From Serratia bockelmannii (GTDB lineage Bacteria; Pseudomonadota; Gammaproteobacteria; Enterobacterales; Enterobacteriaceae), in the NCBI RefSeq assembly GCF_008011855.1, contig NZ_VOUX01000002.1:62001-126000 (forward strand): a stretch of DNA of 64,000 nucleotides, read 5' to 3'. Position numbers and translations under genes: made by a program. The notes beneath the pieces were generated by a model. That model searched no databases and was not told the origin of the DNA. It saw only the letters and a program-made list of their open reading frames with translations. How positions within the stretch are numbered: the stretch's first letter is position 1; each line of letters starts with the position of its first letter. This document shows positions 43,855 through 56,898 of the stretch, piece by piece.

Positions 43855-44295
43855 ATGCTTTCGCCCGCCCCTCACTGGCGTAGCGCCGCTGCCGATACGT
43901 TCGCACTGGTGGTGTACTGCTTTATCGCCGGCATGGCGATAGAAGTGTTGATCTCCGGCATGAGCTTCCAGCAATCCCTCTCTTCGCGCCTGCTGTCGAT
44001 CCCGGTCAACATCCTGATCGCCTGGCCTTACGGCCGCTATCGCGATCTGTTTATCCGCACGGCACGCCGCTGCCCACGCGGCCAATTCCTACTGCGCAAC
44101 CTCGCCGATCTGCTGGCTTACGTCAGTTTCCAGTCGCCGGTTTATGCCGCCATTCTGTGGAGCGTGGGCGCCGACGGCCAACAAATGCTGGCGGCGGTGA
44201 CCAGCAATGCGCTGGTCTCCATGGCGATGGGCGTAGTGTATGGCTATTTCCTGGAATATTGCCGACGGCTGTTTCGGGTCGCGGGTTACGTCTAA
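43855..44295 (+). CDS. alaE: L-alanine exporter AlaE
   Basis: Inner-membrane exporter that relieves toxic intracellular L-alanine. It has 146 residues, near the E. coli length of 149. Conserved blocks are [49 protein letters not shown] and [12 protein letters not shown], giving four hydrophobic helices. AGGAGAGAG precedes the ATG. In E. coli alaE lies far from this locus; here it sits between cra and mraZ and converges on cra. Confidence 0.93.
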   Translation: MLSPAPHWRSAAADTFALVVYCFIAGMAIEVLISGMSFQQSLSSRLLSIPVNILIAWPYGRYRDLFIRTARRCPRGQFLLRNLADLLAYVSFQSPVYAAILWSVGADGQQMLAAVTSNALVSMAMGVVYGYFLEYCRRLFRVAGYV

Positions 44296-44298
44296 ACC

Positions 44299-44322
44299 AG
44301 GAGCCCGACAACGCGGGCTCCT
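44299..44322. terminator. Hairpin between alaE and cra
   Basis: AGGAGCCCG / CGGGCTCCT form a 9-bp stem with a 6-nt loop between the convergent genes. T-runs are short on either strand (GGTTT on the minus strand). Confidence 0.6.
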
Positions 44323-44332
44323 GTAGAGCGGC

Positions 44333-45337
44333 CTATTTGCGGCTCAGGCTACCGCGGCGGAACAGATTACGGCGTATCCGCGTCAGTCCCGGTTTGGGTT
44401 TACGCGGTTCGTCCAGGCTGGCCAACACCAGCTCCAGCACGCGTTCGGCCACGTCGCGATGGCGCTGCGCTACCGCGAGCACCGGGCACTCCAGAAAATC
44501 CAACAGCTCATGGTCGCCGAAGGTGGCAATCGCCAGATCGGTCGGCAAACGGCCGCGTTGCTTCAGCGTCACGTCCATCACGCCCTGCAATAAAGAGAAC
44601 GACGTGGTGAACAGCGCCTGCGGCATCGGGTGCGTTTTCAGCCATTCGGCAAACAGCGCGCCGGCGGCCTCACGCTCATAGCTGTTGGCGTACAGATAAT
44701 CGACATGGCGAGGATCCTCTTGCCAGGCCTGACGGAAGCCCTGCTCACGCAGGAAGCTGACCGAAAGCTCCGGCAAGGCGCCCAGGTACAGTACCGACTC
44801 CGCCGGGAAGGTGCGCAGCTCCTGCGCCAGCGCAAAGGCATCTTCCTCGTCGGCCCCGACGACGCTGATGAAATGCTCGCGATCCAACGCGCGGTCCAGT
44901 GCGATGATCGGCAGCGGATCGTTGGCCCAGCGTTGATAGAAGGGGTGCTCCGGCGGCAAGGCGGTGGAAACGATGATGGCGTCCACCTGACGCTGCAGCA
45001 AGTGCTCGATACAGCGCATTTCGTTGTCCGGCTGATCTTCGGAGCAGGCGATCAGCAATTGATAACCACGCTGGCGCGCCTGACGCTCCAGGTAGTTGGC
45101 GATACGGGTATAGCTGGTATTTTCCAGATCCGGGATCACCAGACCGATAGAACGGGTGCGCCCAGCGCGCAGCCCTGCCGCGACGGCATTCGGGTGGTAG
45201 TTATGCTCCCTGACCACGGCCATCACTTTCTCGACGGTTTTATCGCTGACACGATACTGCTTCGCCTTGCCGTTGATGACATAACTGGCCGTCGTGCGCG
45301 AAACGCCCGCGAGACGCGCGATTTCATCCAGTTTCAC
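44333..45337 (-). CDS. cra: Catabolite repressor-activator Cra (FruR)
   Basis: LacI-family regulator of carbon flow, repressing glycolytic and activating gluconeogenic genes; fructose-phosphates release it. It has 334 residues, as in E. coli. The helix-turn-helix and hinge [20 protein letters not shown]...[18 protein letters not shown] are near-identical to E. coli. The start is GTG (45335-45337), also GTG in E. coli, with AAGGGG upstream. Its leader of about 160 nt after the ilvH terminator must contain its promoter, which I could not assign. Confidence 0.97.
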   Translation of the reverse strand: MKLDEIARLAGVSRTTASYVINGKAKQYRVSDKTVEKVMAVVREHNYHPNAVAAGLRAGRTRSIGLVIPDLENTSYTRIANYLERQARQRGYQLLIACSEDQPDNEMRCIEHLLQRQVDAIIVSTALPPEHPFYQRWANDPLPIIALDRALDREHFISVVGADEEDAFALAQELRTFPAESVLYLGALPELSVSFLREQGFRQAWQEDPRHVDYLYANSYEREAAGALFAEWLKTHPMPQALFTTSFSLLQGVMDVTLKQRGRLPTDLAIATFGDHELLDFLECPVLAVAQRHRDVAERVLELVLASLDEPRKPKPGLTRIRRNLFRRGSLSRK

Positions 45338-45499
45338 ATTAACCCCTTAATGACGCTGAAAATAGAAGTGAAGGCTGTGCTCGGATTAACCATGATATCC
45401 CGTGCGGTTATTCAATCCAGCCTCTGCGATCTAACAGCAGAAAACACTACCTAGCAACCGCTTTTGCCGAAAGGTGCCAGCAATCGGGCAAAAAAATGC

Positions 45500-45531
45500 C
45501 GAAAAACAAAGGGCGCAGCCATGCCGCGCCC
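45500..45531 (-). terminator. Intrinsic terminator of ilvIH
   Basis: On the minus strand a GGGCGC-based stem-loop (45511-45531) is followed by TTTGTTTTTC. It ends the ilvIH transcript before cra. Confidence 0.8.
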
Positions 45532-45555
45532 CGATTATTCGCCACTAAACCGCGC

Positions 45556-46047
45556 TCAGCGCATGATTTTGTCGCCGCGCGACACGCCGACCACGCCGGA
45601 ACGCGCCACTTCCACAATCTCCGCCACTTCACGCACCGCGCTCAGGAAGGCGTCGAGCTTGTCGCTGGTGCCGGCCAGCTGTACCGTGTACAGCGTCGCC
45701 GTCACATCGACGATCTGGCCGCGGAAAATGTCGGCGCAGCGTTTCACCTCTTCACGGCCATAACCGCTGGCCTGCAGCTTCACCAGCATGATCTCGCGCT
45801 CGACGTGAGCGCCTTGCACCAGCTCGCTGACGCGCAGCACGTCCACCAGCTTGTGCAGCTGTTTCTCAATCTGCTCCAGCACTTTCTCGTCGCCGACGGT
45901 CTGGATAGTCATGCGCGACAGCGTCGGATCGTCGGTCGGCGCCACCGTCAGGCTTTCAATGTTATAACCGCGCTGGGAGAACAGCCCGACCACGCGCGAC
46001 AAGGCGCCGGATTCGTTTTCCAGCAAGACAGATAAAATACGGCGCAT
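45556..46047 (-). CDS. ilvH: Acetolactate synthase III regulatory subunit IlvH
   Basis: Small subunit conferring valine feedback inhibition on AHAS III. It has 163 residues, as in E. coli. The N-terminal ACT domain ([32 protein letters not shown]) carries N11, G14 and N29, positions where changes relieve valine inhibition in E. coli, so this enzyme should be valine-sensitive. It starts 2 nt after ilvI. Confidence 0.96.
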   Translation of the reverse strand: MRRILSVLLENESGALSRVVGLFSQRGYNIESLTVAPTDDPTLSRMTIQTVGDEKVLEQIEKQLHKLVDVLRVSELVQGAHVEREIMLVKLQASGYGREEVKRCADIFRGQIVDVTATLYTVQLAGTSDKLDAFLSAVREVAEIVEVARSGVVGVSRGDKIMR

Positions 46048-46049
46048 GA

Positions 46050-47768
46050 TCAGGTCCTCTCCGTTTTGCTAAGCCACATTTCGTCCATGCTTCCGCCGCG
46101 GATCTGCATCGGGTAAACATGTTCGGTTTCGTCGACGGTCACGTCGACGAACACCAGCCGCTCTTTTTCCGCCAGCGCCTGCGCCAGCTTGCTTTCCAGC
46201 TCATCCGGCGTGCGGATGGCGATGCCGACATGGCCGTAAGCCTCGGCCAGCTTGACGAAGTCCGGCAGCGAATCCATGTAAGACTGCGAATGGCGGCCGG
46301 AATAAATCATGTCCTGCCACTGCTTCACCATGCCCAGATAACGGTTATTGAGGTTCACCACCACCACCGGCAGGTTATATTGCAGCGCAGTGGACAGCTC
46401 CTGAATATTCATCTGAATGCTGCCGTCGCCGGTCACGCACACCACGGTTTCTTCCGGCAGCGCCAGCTTGACGCCCAATGCCGCCGGCAGGCCGAAGCCC
46501 ATGGTGCCGAGGCCGCCGGAGTTGATCCAGCGGCGCGGTTTGTCGAACGGATAATAGAGCGCGGCGAACATCTGGTGCTGGCCCACGTCCGAGGTGACGT
46601 AGGCGTCGCCTTTGGTCAGGCGGTGCAGGGTTTCGATCACCGCCTGCGGCTTGATGGTGCCGCTGTGCTTGTCGTAACCCAGGCAGTCGCGGGCACGCCA
46701 CTGCTCGATAGACTGCCACCAGTCGCGCAGCGCATCGTGATCCTGCGCTTTCTCATCCTGCGCCAGCAACTCCAGCATTTGAACCAACACCTGCTTGGCA
46801 TCACCGACGATCGGAATATCGGCGTCCACCGTTTTGGAGATCGAAGTCGGATCGATATCAATGTGCAGCACGGTGGCGTCCGGGCAGTATTTAGCCAGAT
46901 TGTTGGTGGTGCGATCGTCGAAGCGCACGCCTACGGCGAAGATCACGTCGGCATGGTGCATGGTTTTGTTGGCTTCATAGGTTCCGTGCATGCCGAGCAT
47001 ACCGACGCTCTGACGATGGGTGCCGGGGAAAGCGCCCAATCCCATCAGGCTGCTGGTTACCGGCAGGTTCAGCTGCTCCGCCAACGACAGTAATTCAGCT
47101 TCACAACCGGCGTTGATCGCGCCGCCGCCGACGTACATCACCGGCTTTTTGGCCGCCAGAATGGTTTGTAACGCGCGTTTGATCTGCCCGCGGTGGCCCT
47201 GCACCGTCGGGTTATAAGAACGCATGCTCACGTCCTGCGGGTAGGCATAAGGCATCCGCACCGCCGGGCCGACAATGTCTTTCGGCAGATCGATCACTAC
47301 CGGGCCGGGGCGGCCGCTGGAAGCCAGGTAGAACGCCTTCTTCAACACCGCCGGGATGTCTTCGGTGCGTTTTACCAGGAAGCTGTGCTTCACCACCGGG
47401 CGCGAAATCCCCACCATATCGCACTCCTGGAAGGCGTCGTAGCCGATCAGCGAGCTGGGCACCTGCCCCGACAGCACCACCATCGGGATCGAGTCCATAT
47501 AAGCGGTAGCGATACCGGTAATGGCGTTGGTGGCGCCGGGGCCTGAGGTCACCAACACCACGCCCACTTCACCGGTGGCGCGCGCGTAACCGTCGGCCAT
47601 GTGCACCGCACCTTGCTCGTGGCGCACCAGAATATGATCGATCCCTCCGACCGTATGCAGGGCGTCGTAGATATCGAGCACCGCCCCGCCGGGATAGCCG
47701 AATACATGCTTAACGCCCTGATCGATCAACGATCGGACGACCATCTCGGCTCCTGACAACATCTCCAT
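46050..47768 (-). CDS. ilvI: Acetolactate synthase III catalytic subunit IlvI
   Basis: ThDP- and FAD-dependent synthase making acetolactate and acetohydroxybutyrate, the first step of valine, leucine and isoleucine synthesis. It has 572 residues (E. coli 574). The ThDP activating glutamate is in [15 protein letters not shown], and the ThDP motif is [12 protein letters not shown]...[17 protein letters not shown] precedes the ATG. It forms an operon with ilvH. In E. coli this operon is Lrp-activated. Confidence 0.96.
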   Translation of the reverse strand: MEMLSGAEMVVRSLIDQGVKHVFGYPGGAVLDIYDALHTVGGIDHILVRHEQGAVHMADGYARATGEVGVVLVTSGPGATNAITGIATAYMDSIPMVVLSGQVPSSLIGYDAFQECDMVGISRPVVKHSFLVKRTEDIPAVLKKAFYLASSGRPGPVVIDLPKDIVGPAVRMPYAYPQDVSMRSYNPTVQGHRGQIKRALQTILAAKKPVMYVGGGAINAGCEAELLSLAEQLNLPVTSSLMGLGAFPGTHRQSVGMLGMHGTYEANKTMHHADVIFAVGVRFDDRTTNNLAKYCPDATVLHIDIDPTSISKTVDADIPIVGDAKQVLVQMLELLAQDEKAQDHDALRDWWQSIEQWRARDCLGYDKHSGTIKPQAVIETLHRLTKGDAYVTSDVGQHQMFAALYYPFDKPRRWINSGGLGTMGFGLPAALGVKLALPEETVVCVTGDGSIQMNIQELSTALQYNLPVVVVNLNNRYLGMVKQWQDMIYSGRHSQSYMDSLPDFVKLAEAYGHVGIAIRTPDELESKLAQALAEKERLVFVDVTVDETEHVYPMQIRGGSMDEMWLSKTERT

Positions 47769-48084
47769 GGGTTTGCCTCCAGGCTTGCTTATTCTTCTCT
47801 GGCGCCGGAACGTAGCGCCTGCTGCGGGGCAATGCCCCTAAATTTTTATGGGTTGTCGCTATCGAATTAACATAACGTCAGAAGATGGGGCAGGCAAACG
47901 GCAAAATGGCTTAACAGCGGCGGGGTTATTGCCAAGCGGCTGGAGATCGCGGCTTTATAAAAACAATGCGCTAGCCCCAGAGGCGTCAGGCTAGGCATTG
48001 TTTCGAACAGAGGGAAAATTACAGAACTAAATCAGGCGAGGTATATGCCGTTTTTTTCGCCGGACGCGCGATCCGGCGGCGGCG
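47769..48084 (-). other. ilvI upstream region with candidate promoter
   Basis: 316 nt. TTGCCT (47892-47897) and TATGTT (47869-47874) on the minus strand, 17 nt apart, are the best promoter candidate for ilvIH. Upstream sequence would be where Lrp binds, but I did not identify sites. A CGCCGGA/TCCGGCG hairpin (48059-48078) directly follows the acyl-CoA ligase stop; it has no T-run. Confidence 0.45.
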
Positions 48085-49893
48085 TCAAGCCTGTTCCTGG
48101 TACATTGAGTCGATTTCACGCTGATAGCGCTGCAGGATCACTTTGCGGCGCAGCTTCAGCGTTGGCGTCAGCTCTCCCAGCTCCATGGAAAAGGCCGCCG
48201 GCAGCAGAGTGAACTTCTTCACCTGTTCGAAGCGCGCCAGCTCCTTTTGCATCTCGCGCAGACGCTTTTCGAACATCTCGAGAATTTCACCGTTGCGCAG
48301 CAGTTCCAGACGATCTTGGTACTTCAGGTTGACTGACTTCGCGTACTCTTCCAGCGACTCAAAGCACGGCACGATCAGCGCGGAAACGAACTTGCGCGCA
48401 TCGGCGATGATCGCCACCTGTTCGATAAAACGGTCCTGCGCCAGCGTACCTTCCAGCATCTGCGGCGCGATGTATTTGCCGCCGGAGGTTTTCATCAAAT
48501 CCTTCAGGCGCTCGGTGATGAACAGATTGCCCTCTTCATCGATCGCCCCGGCATCGCCGGTTTTCAGCCAGCCGTCTGCGGTAAAGGTCGCGGCGGTTTC
48601 CAATGGCTTGTTGAAATAGCCGCGCATCACGATCGGCCCTCGCACCTGGATTTCATTTTCTTCACCGATGCGCACCTCGACCTCCGGCAGCGGTTTGCCG
48701 ATGGAGCCGAAACGGAAATGCCCCTCTTCCCAACAGGAGACGGTCGCACAGGTTTCGGTCATGCCGTAGCCGTACTTGATGTTGACGCCCATCGCCTGGA
48801 AGAACAGGATCACATTGTCATCCAGCTTGGCTCCCGCCGCCGGCAGAAAGCGCACCCGGCCGCCGAGGATACCGCGCAACTTGCTCAATACCAGCTTGTC
48901 GGCCCAGCGATGAGAGAGTTCGAACAGTTTGCCCAACGGTTTGCCGGCCCGCTCTTGAAGGAACTTGCGCTCCCCGCAGACGATCGCCCAGTGGAACAGC
49001 GCGCGGCGCAGCCAAGGGGCGCGCGCCACTTTTTCATGCACCGCGCTGAAAATCTTCTCGTAGAAACGCGGTACCGCGCACATCAGCGTCGGGCGGACCT
49101 GCCCCATCGCTTCCCGCACCCAGTCGGTGTTCGGCAGGAAGACGTTCTGCGCGCCGGAATGCATCACAAAGAAGCTCCAGGCACGCTCGAACACGTGCGA
49201 CAGCGGCAGGAAACTGAGCGACACATCTTCTTCGCCGACCGTCAGCCTTTCATCATGCAGGTAGAGCTGCGCCGCCAGATTGCGGTAGTCCAGCATCACC
49301 CCCTTAGGCTCACCGGTGGTGCCCGAGGTATAGATCAGGGTGAAGAGATCCTGAAGGTCGCACTCTTCAATGCGCTGCCGACGTTGAACGATAAAAGCCG
49401 CCGGATCGGCGGCACGCTCGAAGGCGCTCAGATGCTGTGCGATCTCGCAGCCGCGCAGATCGGCATCCTCGTCAAACACGATAATATGGCGCAGCTGTGG
49501 GCAAACGCCGCGCAGCGCGATGGCGGCGTCAAGCTGCGCCTGCTCGCCGACGAACAGTATACGGATGTCGGCGTCGTTGATGACAAATGCCGCCTGCGCC
49601 GGCGTATTGGTGGAATACAGCGGCACGCTGACGCCGCGCAGATGCAGGATAGCGAGATCGGCCAACGACCAGGCTATGCCGTTATTGGCGAATATACCTA
49701 TGCGCTCTTGCACTTCGGCCCCAAGGGCCAACAGCCCGGCGGCAATGCGATCGATGCGGGTGGCAGCCTCTCCCCAGGTCAGTTGAAACTCGCCGTTGGG
49801 CGACCATTGGCGAAAAGCTGTGCGATTGGCTCGATGGGTGATTTGATGCTGTATACGATGGATCAAATGGTATTGCAGCAGATTAGTGATCAT
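48085..49893 (-). CDS. Long-chain acyl-CoA synthetase (AMP-forming, FAA1/FadD15-like)
   Basis: ANL-superfamily enzyme predicted to activate long-chain fatty acids to acyl-CoA via acyl-AMP. It has 602 residues, longer than E. coli FadD (561) and closer to eukaryote-like FAA1-type ligases. Motifs: P-loop TLIYTSGTTGEPKGVML, YGYGMTETCATVSCWE, DGWLKTGDAG, and the catalytic-lysine region LMKTSGGKYIAPQMLE. No signal peptide. It stands alone between ilvI and leuO, where E. coli has no such gene. Its substrate range cannot be read from sequence. Confidence 0.85.
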   Translation of the reverse strand: MITNLLQYHLIHRIQHQITHRANRTAFRQWSPNGEFQLTWGEAATRIDRIAAGLLALGAEVQERIGIFANNGIAWSLADLAILHLRGVSVPLYSTNTPAQAAFVINDADIRILFVGEQAQLDAAIALRGVCPQLRHIIVFDEDADLRGCEIAQHLSAFERAADPAAFIVQRRQRIEECDLQDLFTLIYTSGTTGEPKGVMLDYRNLAAQLYLHDERLTVGEEDVSLSFLPLSHVFERAWSFFVMHSGAQNVFLPNTDWVREAMGQVRPTLMCAVPRFYEKIFSAVHEKVARAPWLRRALFHWAIVCGERKFLQERAGKPLGKLFELSHRWADKLVLSKLRGILGGRVRFLPAAGAKLDDNVILFFQAMGVNIKYGYGMTETCATVSCWEEGHFRFGSIGKPLPEVEVRIGEENEIQVRGPIVMRGYFNKPLETAATFTADGWLKTGDAGAIDEEGNLFITERLKDLMKTSGGKYIAPQMLEGTLAQDRFIEQVAIIADARKFVSALIVPCFESLEEYAKSVNLKYQDRLELLRNGEILEMFEKRLREMQKELARFEQVKKFTLLPAAFSMELGELTPTLKLRRKVILQRYQREIDSMYQEQA

Positions 49894-50358
49894 AGTGCTC
49901 TAAGCCTGAAATGAATCATACAGTTAAGCCTGAACGACGCCTTGCGGCCCTCATCTCAGCTTACACGTGTTTACTTTTTTCCGCGCAGTCTACCTACTCT
50001 CAGGCAGAGGGAAAAGTGATTTCAGCGTAGAAGTGTGAGCCAAAACTCAGGCCGGCTTTCGTGCTTTCATGGGTTGGACAGAACGGGAAGGAAAAGGTTG
50101 GGTGGCAGCAATAAAACGCGGCCCATCCGGGCCGCCGCATCGAATTAGTTTAAAATACCAGCCGAAAAGTAAAAATCAGAATATTAATTTATATTAATTA
50201 TTTTTGGTAAACGAACCAACCCACCCTGAAAATAAGTTATTTTATCGCCGCAAAACCAAGAAACATCTTAATAAAAACCCAGATAGTTCTTAGCTTTTAT
50301 CATGAGAAAAAAACGCTCAGTTGAATATTATTTTTGTATGACCCCATTTTTTATCGCG
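49894..50358. other. Noncoding region between leuO and the acyl-CoA ligase
   Basis: 465 nt. It holds the terminator at 50109-50135. The 220 nt between leuO and that terminator are AT-rich and without a gene. The rest should contain the ligase promoter, which I could not assign. Confidence 0.6.
50109..50135 (-). terminator. Intrinsic terminator downstream of leuO
   Basis: On the minus strand GCGGCCC / GGGCCGC (7-bp stem, 4-nt loop) is followed by GTTTTATT. It lies about 225 nt past the leuO stop, implying a long 3' untranslated region or a separate short RNA. Confidence 0.65.
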
Positions 50359-51306
50359 TTACTTTGGGTTACCGGCCTCAATCAGAACGGATTTCATCCA
50401 CTGGTGGCCTTTATCCCGCTCGGAGGATTCATGCCAGGAGAGATAGCAAGTGGCTTTATTATCGTTGCCACATAAAGGAACCGACTTTATTTTCAACGCT
50501 TCCGTCTGTTGCCGCACCAGCCAGGCGGGCGCAATCGCCACCATGTCCGTTTGCGACACCATATTCAACACGCTGTAGAGATCCGTGCACTGTTGTGTCA
50601 CGGTGCGCAGCATCGGTTCCTCTAAATAAAAAGGTTTACTGAAAGAACCAAAACTTTCCAGAGAAACTGCCGCGTGCTGTTCGGCCAACATTTTCTCCGG
50701 CGTCACCTCCTCCCCTATTCGCGGGTGCGCCTGCGCGACCGCCAGCACTAATTCGTCGTCGAACATTGCCAGGCTGCGAAACTCCGCCGACTCGAAACGG
50801 CTGTAGCCGATGACAAACTCGACGTCCTGATAACGCAATTGATGTTCGATATTATTGTTAATGTATGACTTTATTTGCAGGTTAAGCTGCGGCGCGATCT
50901 GTTTGACGTGATTGATTATTCCAGCGCCCAGACGTAAATCGAGCGGGCTGCACAGCGACAAGGAGAACGCTCGCGTGCTGGTCAGCGGCTCAAACTCAGA
51001 TCCTGGCAACTCATTTTGTACCAGCTGCAGCGCTTGCCGCACCGGCCCGAACAGCTGCCTGGCGCGCATAGTGGGCTGGATCCCGCGCCCGCAGCGCACG
51101 AACAGTTCATCGTTGAACATCACCTTCAGGCGCGCCACCGCGTTACTCACCGCCGGCTGCGACATCCCCAACGAATTAGCGGCTCGCGTAATATTTTGCA
51201 TTTGCATCACGGCGTCAAACACCGTCAGCAAATTAAGATCGACGCTGCGCAAATGGATGTCCGCCGGCTCTTTGACCATGGCGATTTCTGAATCATATTC
51301 AGCCAT
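50359..51306 (-). CDS. leuO: LysR-type global regulator LeuO
   Basis: LysR-family regulator and H-NS antagonist. It has 315 residues (E. coli 314). The N-terminal winged HTH (VDLNLLTVFDAVMQMQNITRAANSLGMSQPAVSNAVARLKVMF) is near-identical to E. coli. The effector domain is more diverged but ends with the conserved TCYLSWHES...RDKGHQWM. GGAG precedes the ATG. It is divergent from leuLABCD across an AT-rich spacer, as in E. coli and Salmonella. Confidence 0.95.
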   Translation of the reverse strand: MAEYDSEIAMVKEPADIHLRSVDLNLLTVFDAVMQMQNITRAANSLGMSQPAVSNAVARLKVMFNDELFVRCGRGIQPTMRARQLFGPVRQALQLVQNELPGSEFEPLTSTRAFSLSLCSPLDLRLGAGIINHVKQIAPQLNLQIKSYINNNIEHQLRYQDVEFVIGYSRFESAEFRSLAMFDDELVLAVAQAHPRIGEEVTPEKMLAEQHAAVSLESFGSFSKPFYLEEPMLRTVTQQCTDLYSVLNMVSQTDMVAIAPAWLVRQQTEALKIKSVPLCGNDNKATCYLSWHESSERDKGHQWMKSVLIEAGNPK

Positions 51307-51937
51307 ATTTCACTCCACTAAATCCTGTGTAGATAATCTAATCCTTATGCTCGAAAAACAATGAAACGCCGCATTGTCTTATCTTTGCACGACAAATCCT
51401 GCTATTACCGTCATGAGCCGATAAAAAACCTCGTGTTATCGACACGATATAAGTCGTATATGGAATGCATGTCAGTCACTTATCCCGTCAGCAGGAAGAA
51501 TGCTACCTGGGTGGTACCAACAATTAGGTATTAACAATGATTAATACAATTAAACAACGTAACCGCACTGTATGAGACAAACTATAAAAACACATCATAA
51601 GCAATCAAACCATCTAAAAACACCGCTCACTTTGTGTAAAATCGCATTATTTTGTTATATTATGACTAAAACAATCAATTAATCATATGAATCCAATTTC
51701 AATCATTTGAATTAAAAATGTTATTTTGTTGCCTCCCGTGATTAATCTCTCTTAATTTTCATCACAAATCTTAACCCAACAAAATCCAGAAGCAATTAGC
51801 GCAGTCTCTATTCGATTCGTTTATGCTAAGCAACGCGCAAACTGCGCCCCACTTTTTCTCTAGAGCACCGCATTTTTACCGAATGTTCCTCTGTTTGGCC
51901 ACTTAGCCGGTGCATTGTCCCCGCATTCAATCAGGTG
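51307..51937. other. AT-rich leuO-leuL intergenic region
   Basis: About 630 nt, strongly AT-rich from 51530 to 51800 (many A/T runs). The equivalent region in Salmonella and E. coli carries an H-NS nucleation/silencing element and the leuO promoter. No open frame of note. Confidence 0.65.
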
Positions 51938-51966
51938 TTGACATCGCCAGGCCAATCACGTATCAA
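51938..51966 (+). promoter_or_regulatory. leuLABCD promoter
   Basis: A perfect TTGACA (51938-51943) and TATCAA (51961-51966) with a 17-nt spacer, 38 nt before the leuL start. Confidence 0.8.
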
Positions 51967-52004
51967 ATTAGGCAGACACCCAATTTAAGAGAAGCTGAAC
52001 CCTT

Positions 52005-52088
52005 ATGATCCGTACCCACCGTCTACTAGGCCTACTACTCAACGCATCTTGTTTGCGCGGTATGCCTGTGGATGAAGTTCGGAGCTGA
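52005..52088 (+). CDS. leuL: leu operon leader peptide LeuL
   Basis: A 27-residue leader, MIRTHRLLGLLL then NASCLRGMPVDEVRS, with control codons CTA CTA GGC CTA CTA CTC. E. coli has four consecutive CTA codons; here a glycine splits them, and a fifth Leu codon is added. Ribosome stalling at rare CTA codons on leucyl-tRNA shortage should prevent terminator formation. Confidence 0.9.
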   Translation: MIRTHRLLGLLLNASCLRGMPVDEVRS

Positions 52089-52108
52089 CTCAGCCGATCA
52101 CCCATAAG

Positions 52109-52138
52109 AAACCCGCGCTACTGCGCGGGTTTTTTTTT
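52109..52138 (+). terminator. Leucine attenuator
   Basis: AAACCCGCGC / GCGCGGGTTT (10-bp stem, TACT loop) is followed by a run of T's, 20 nt after leuL and 40 nt before leuA. A textbook attenuator. Confidence 0.93.
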
Positions 52139-52178
52139 GCCCGCTTAGCGTGAAATCAACACGATAAGGAATGCACCG

Positions 52179-56249
<4,071 letters not shown>

Positions 56250-56258
56250 GGGGCTAAC

Positions 56259-56861
56259 GTGGCTAAATTTACTCAACATACCGGCTTAGTGGTGCCTTTG
56301 GATGCGGCCAACGTCGACACCGACGCCATTATTCCCAAGCAGTTCTTACAGAAGGTCACCCGCACCGGTTTCGGCCAGCATCTGTTCAACGACTGGCGCT
56401 TCCTCGACGATGCCGGCCAGCAACCGAACCCGGCGTTCGTGCTGAACAAACCGCGCTATAAAGGCGCCAGCATCCTGTTGGCGCGGGAGAACTTCGGCTG
56501 CGGCTCCTCGCGCGAACACGCCCCTTGGGCGCTGACCGACTACGGGTTCAAAGTGGTGATCGCGCCGAGCTTCGCCGATATCTTCTACGGCAACTCATTT
56601 AACAACCAGCTGTTGCCGGTAACGCTGAGCGAGCAGCAGGTGGATGAGCTGTTCAAACTGGTAGACGCCAACGAAGGGACGGAGTTCGTGGTGGATCTGG
56701 AGAACCAGACGGTCAACGCCGGCGGCAAAAGCTATCCGTTCGAAATCGACAGCTTCCGCCGCCACTGCATGATCAACGGGCTGGACAGCATCGGCCTGAC
56801 GCTGCAGCACGAAGTGGACATCTCCCGCTACGAAGCGCAGCAGCCGGCGTTTCTGAATTAA
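56259..56861 (+). CDS. leuD: 3-isopropylmalate dehydratase small subunit
   Basis: Swivel-domain partner of LeuC. It has 200 residues (E. coli 201) from a GTG start (56259) with AAGGGG upstream. [13 protein letters not shown] and [15 protein letters not shown] are typical. It is the last gene of leuLABCD and is followed by a strong terminator. Confidence 0.97.
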   Translation: MAKFTQHTGLVVPLDAANVDTDAIIPKQFLQKVTRTGFGQHLFNDWRFLDDAGQQPNPAFVLNKPRYKGASILLARENFGCGSSREHAPWALTDYGFKVVIAPSFADIFYGNSFNNQLLPVTLSEQQVDELFKLVDANEGTEFVVDLENQTVNAGGKSYPFEIDSFRRHCMINGLDSIGLTLQHEVDISRYEAQQPAFLN

Positions 56862-56866
56862 TCCCC

Positions 56867-56896
56867 TTCACCCGCCGCCCGGCGGGTGAATTTTTT
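56867..56896 (+). terminator. Terminator of leuLABCD
   Basis: TTCACCCGCC / GGCGGGTGAA (10-bp stem, GCCC loop) followed by TTTTTT, ending 3 nt before the convergent permease gene. Confidence 0.93.
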
Positions 56897-56898
56897 CC

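Noticed and set aside
48055-48078. CGCCGGA/TCCGGCG hairpin as terminator of the acyl-CoA ligase gene
   Set aside because: On the coding (minus) strand it is followed by A's, not T's; the T-run lies on the wrong side for that gene.
51505-51520. CTGGGTGGTACC resembles the T-box core of a T-box riboswitch
   Set aside because: No specifier stem, antiterminator or terminator around it, the T-box class is essentially Gram-positive, and the nearest gene in that direction already has a LeuL attenuator.
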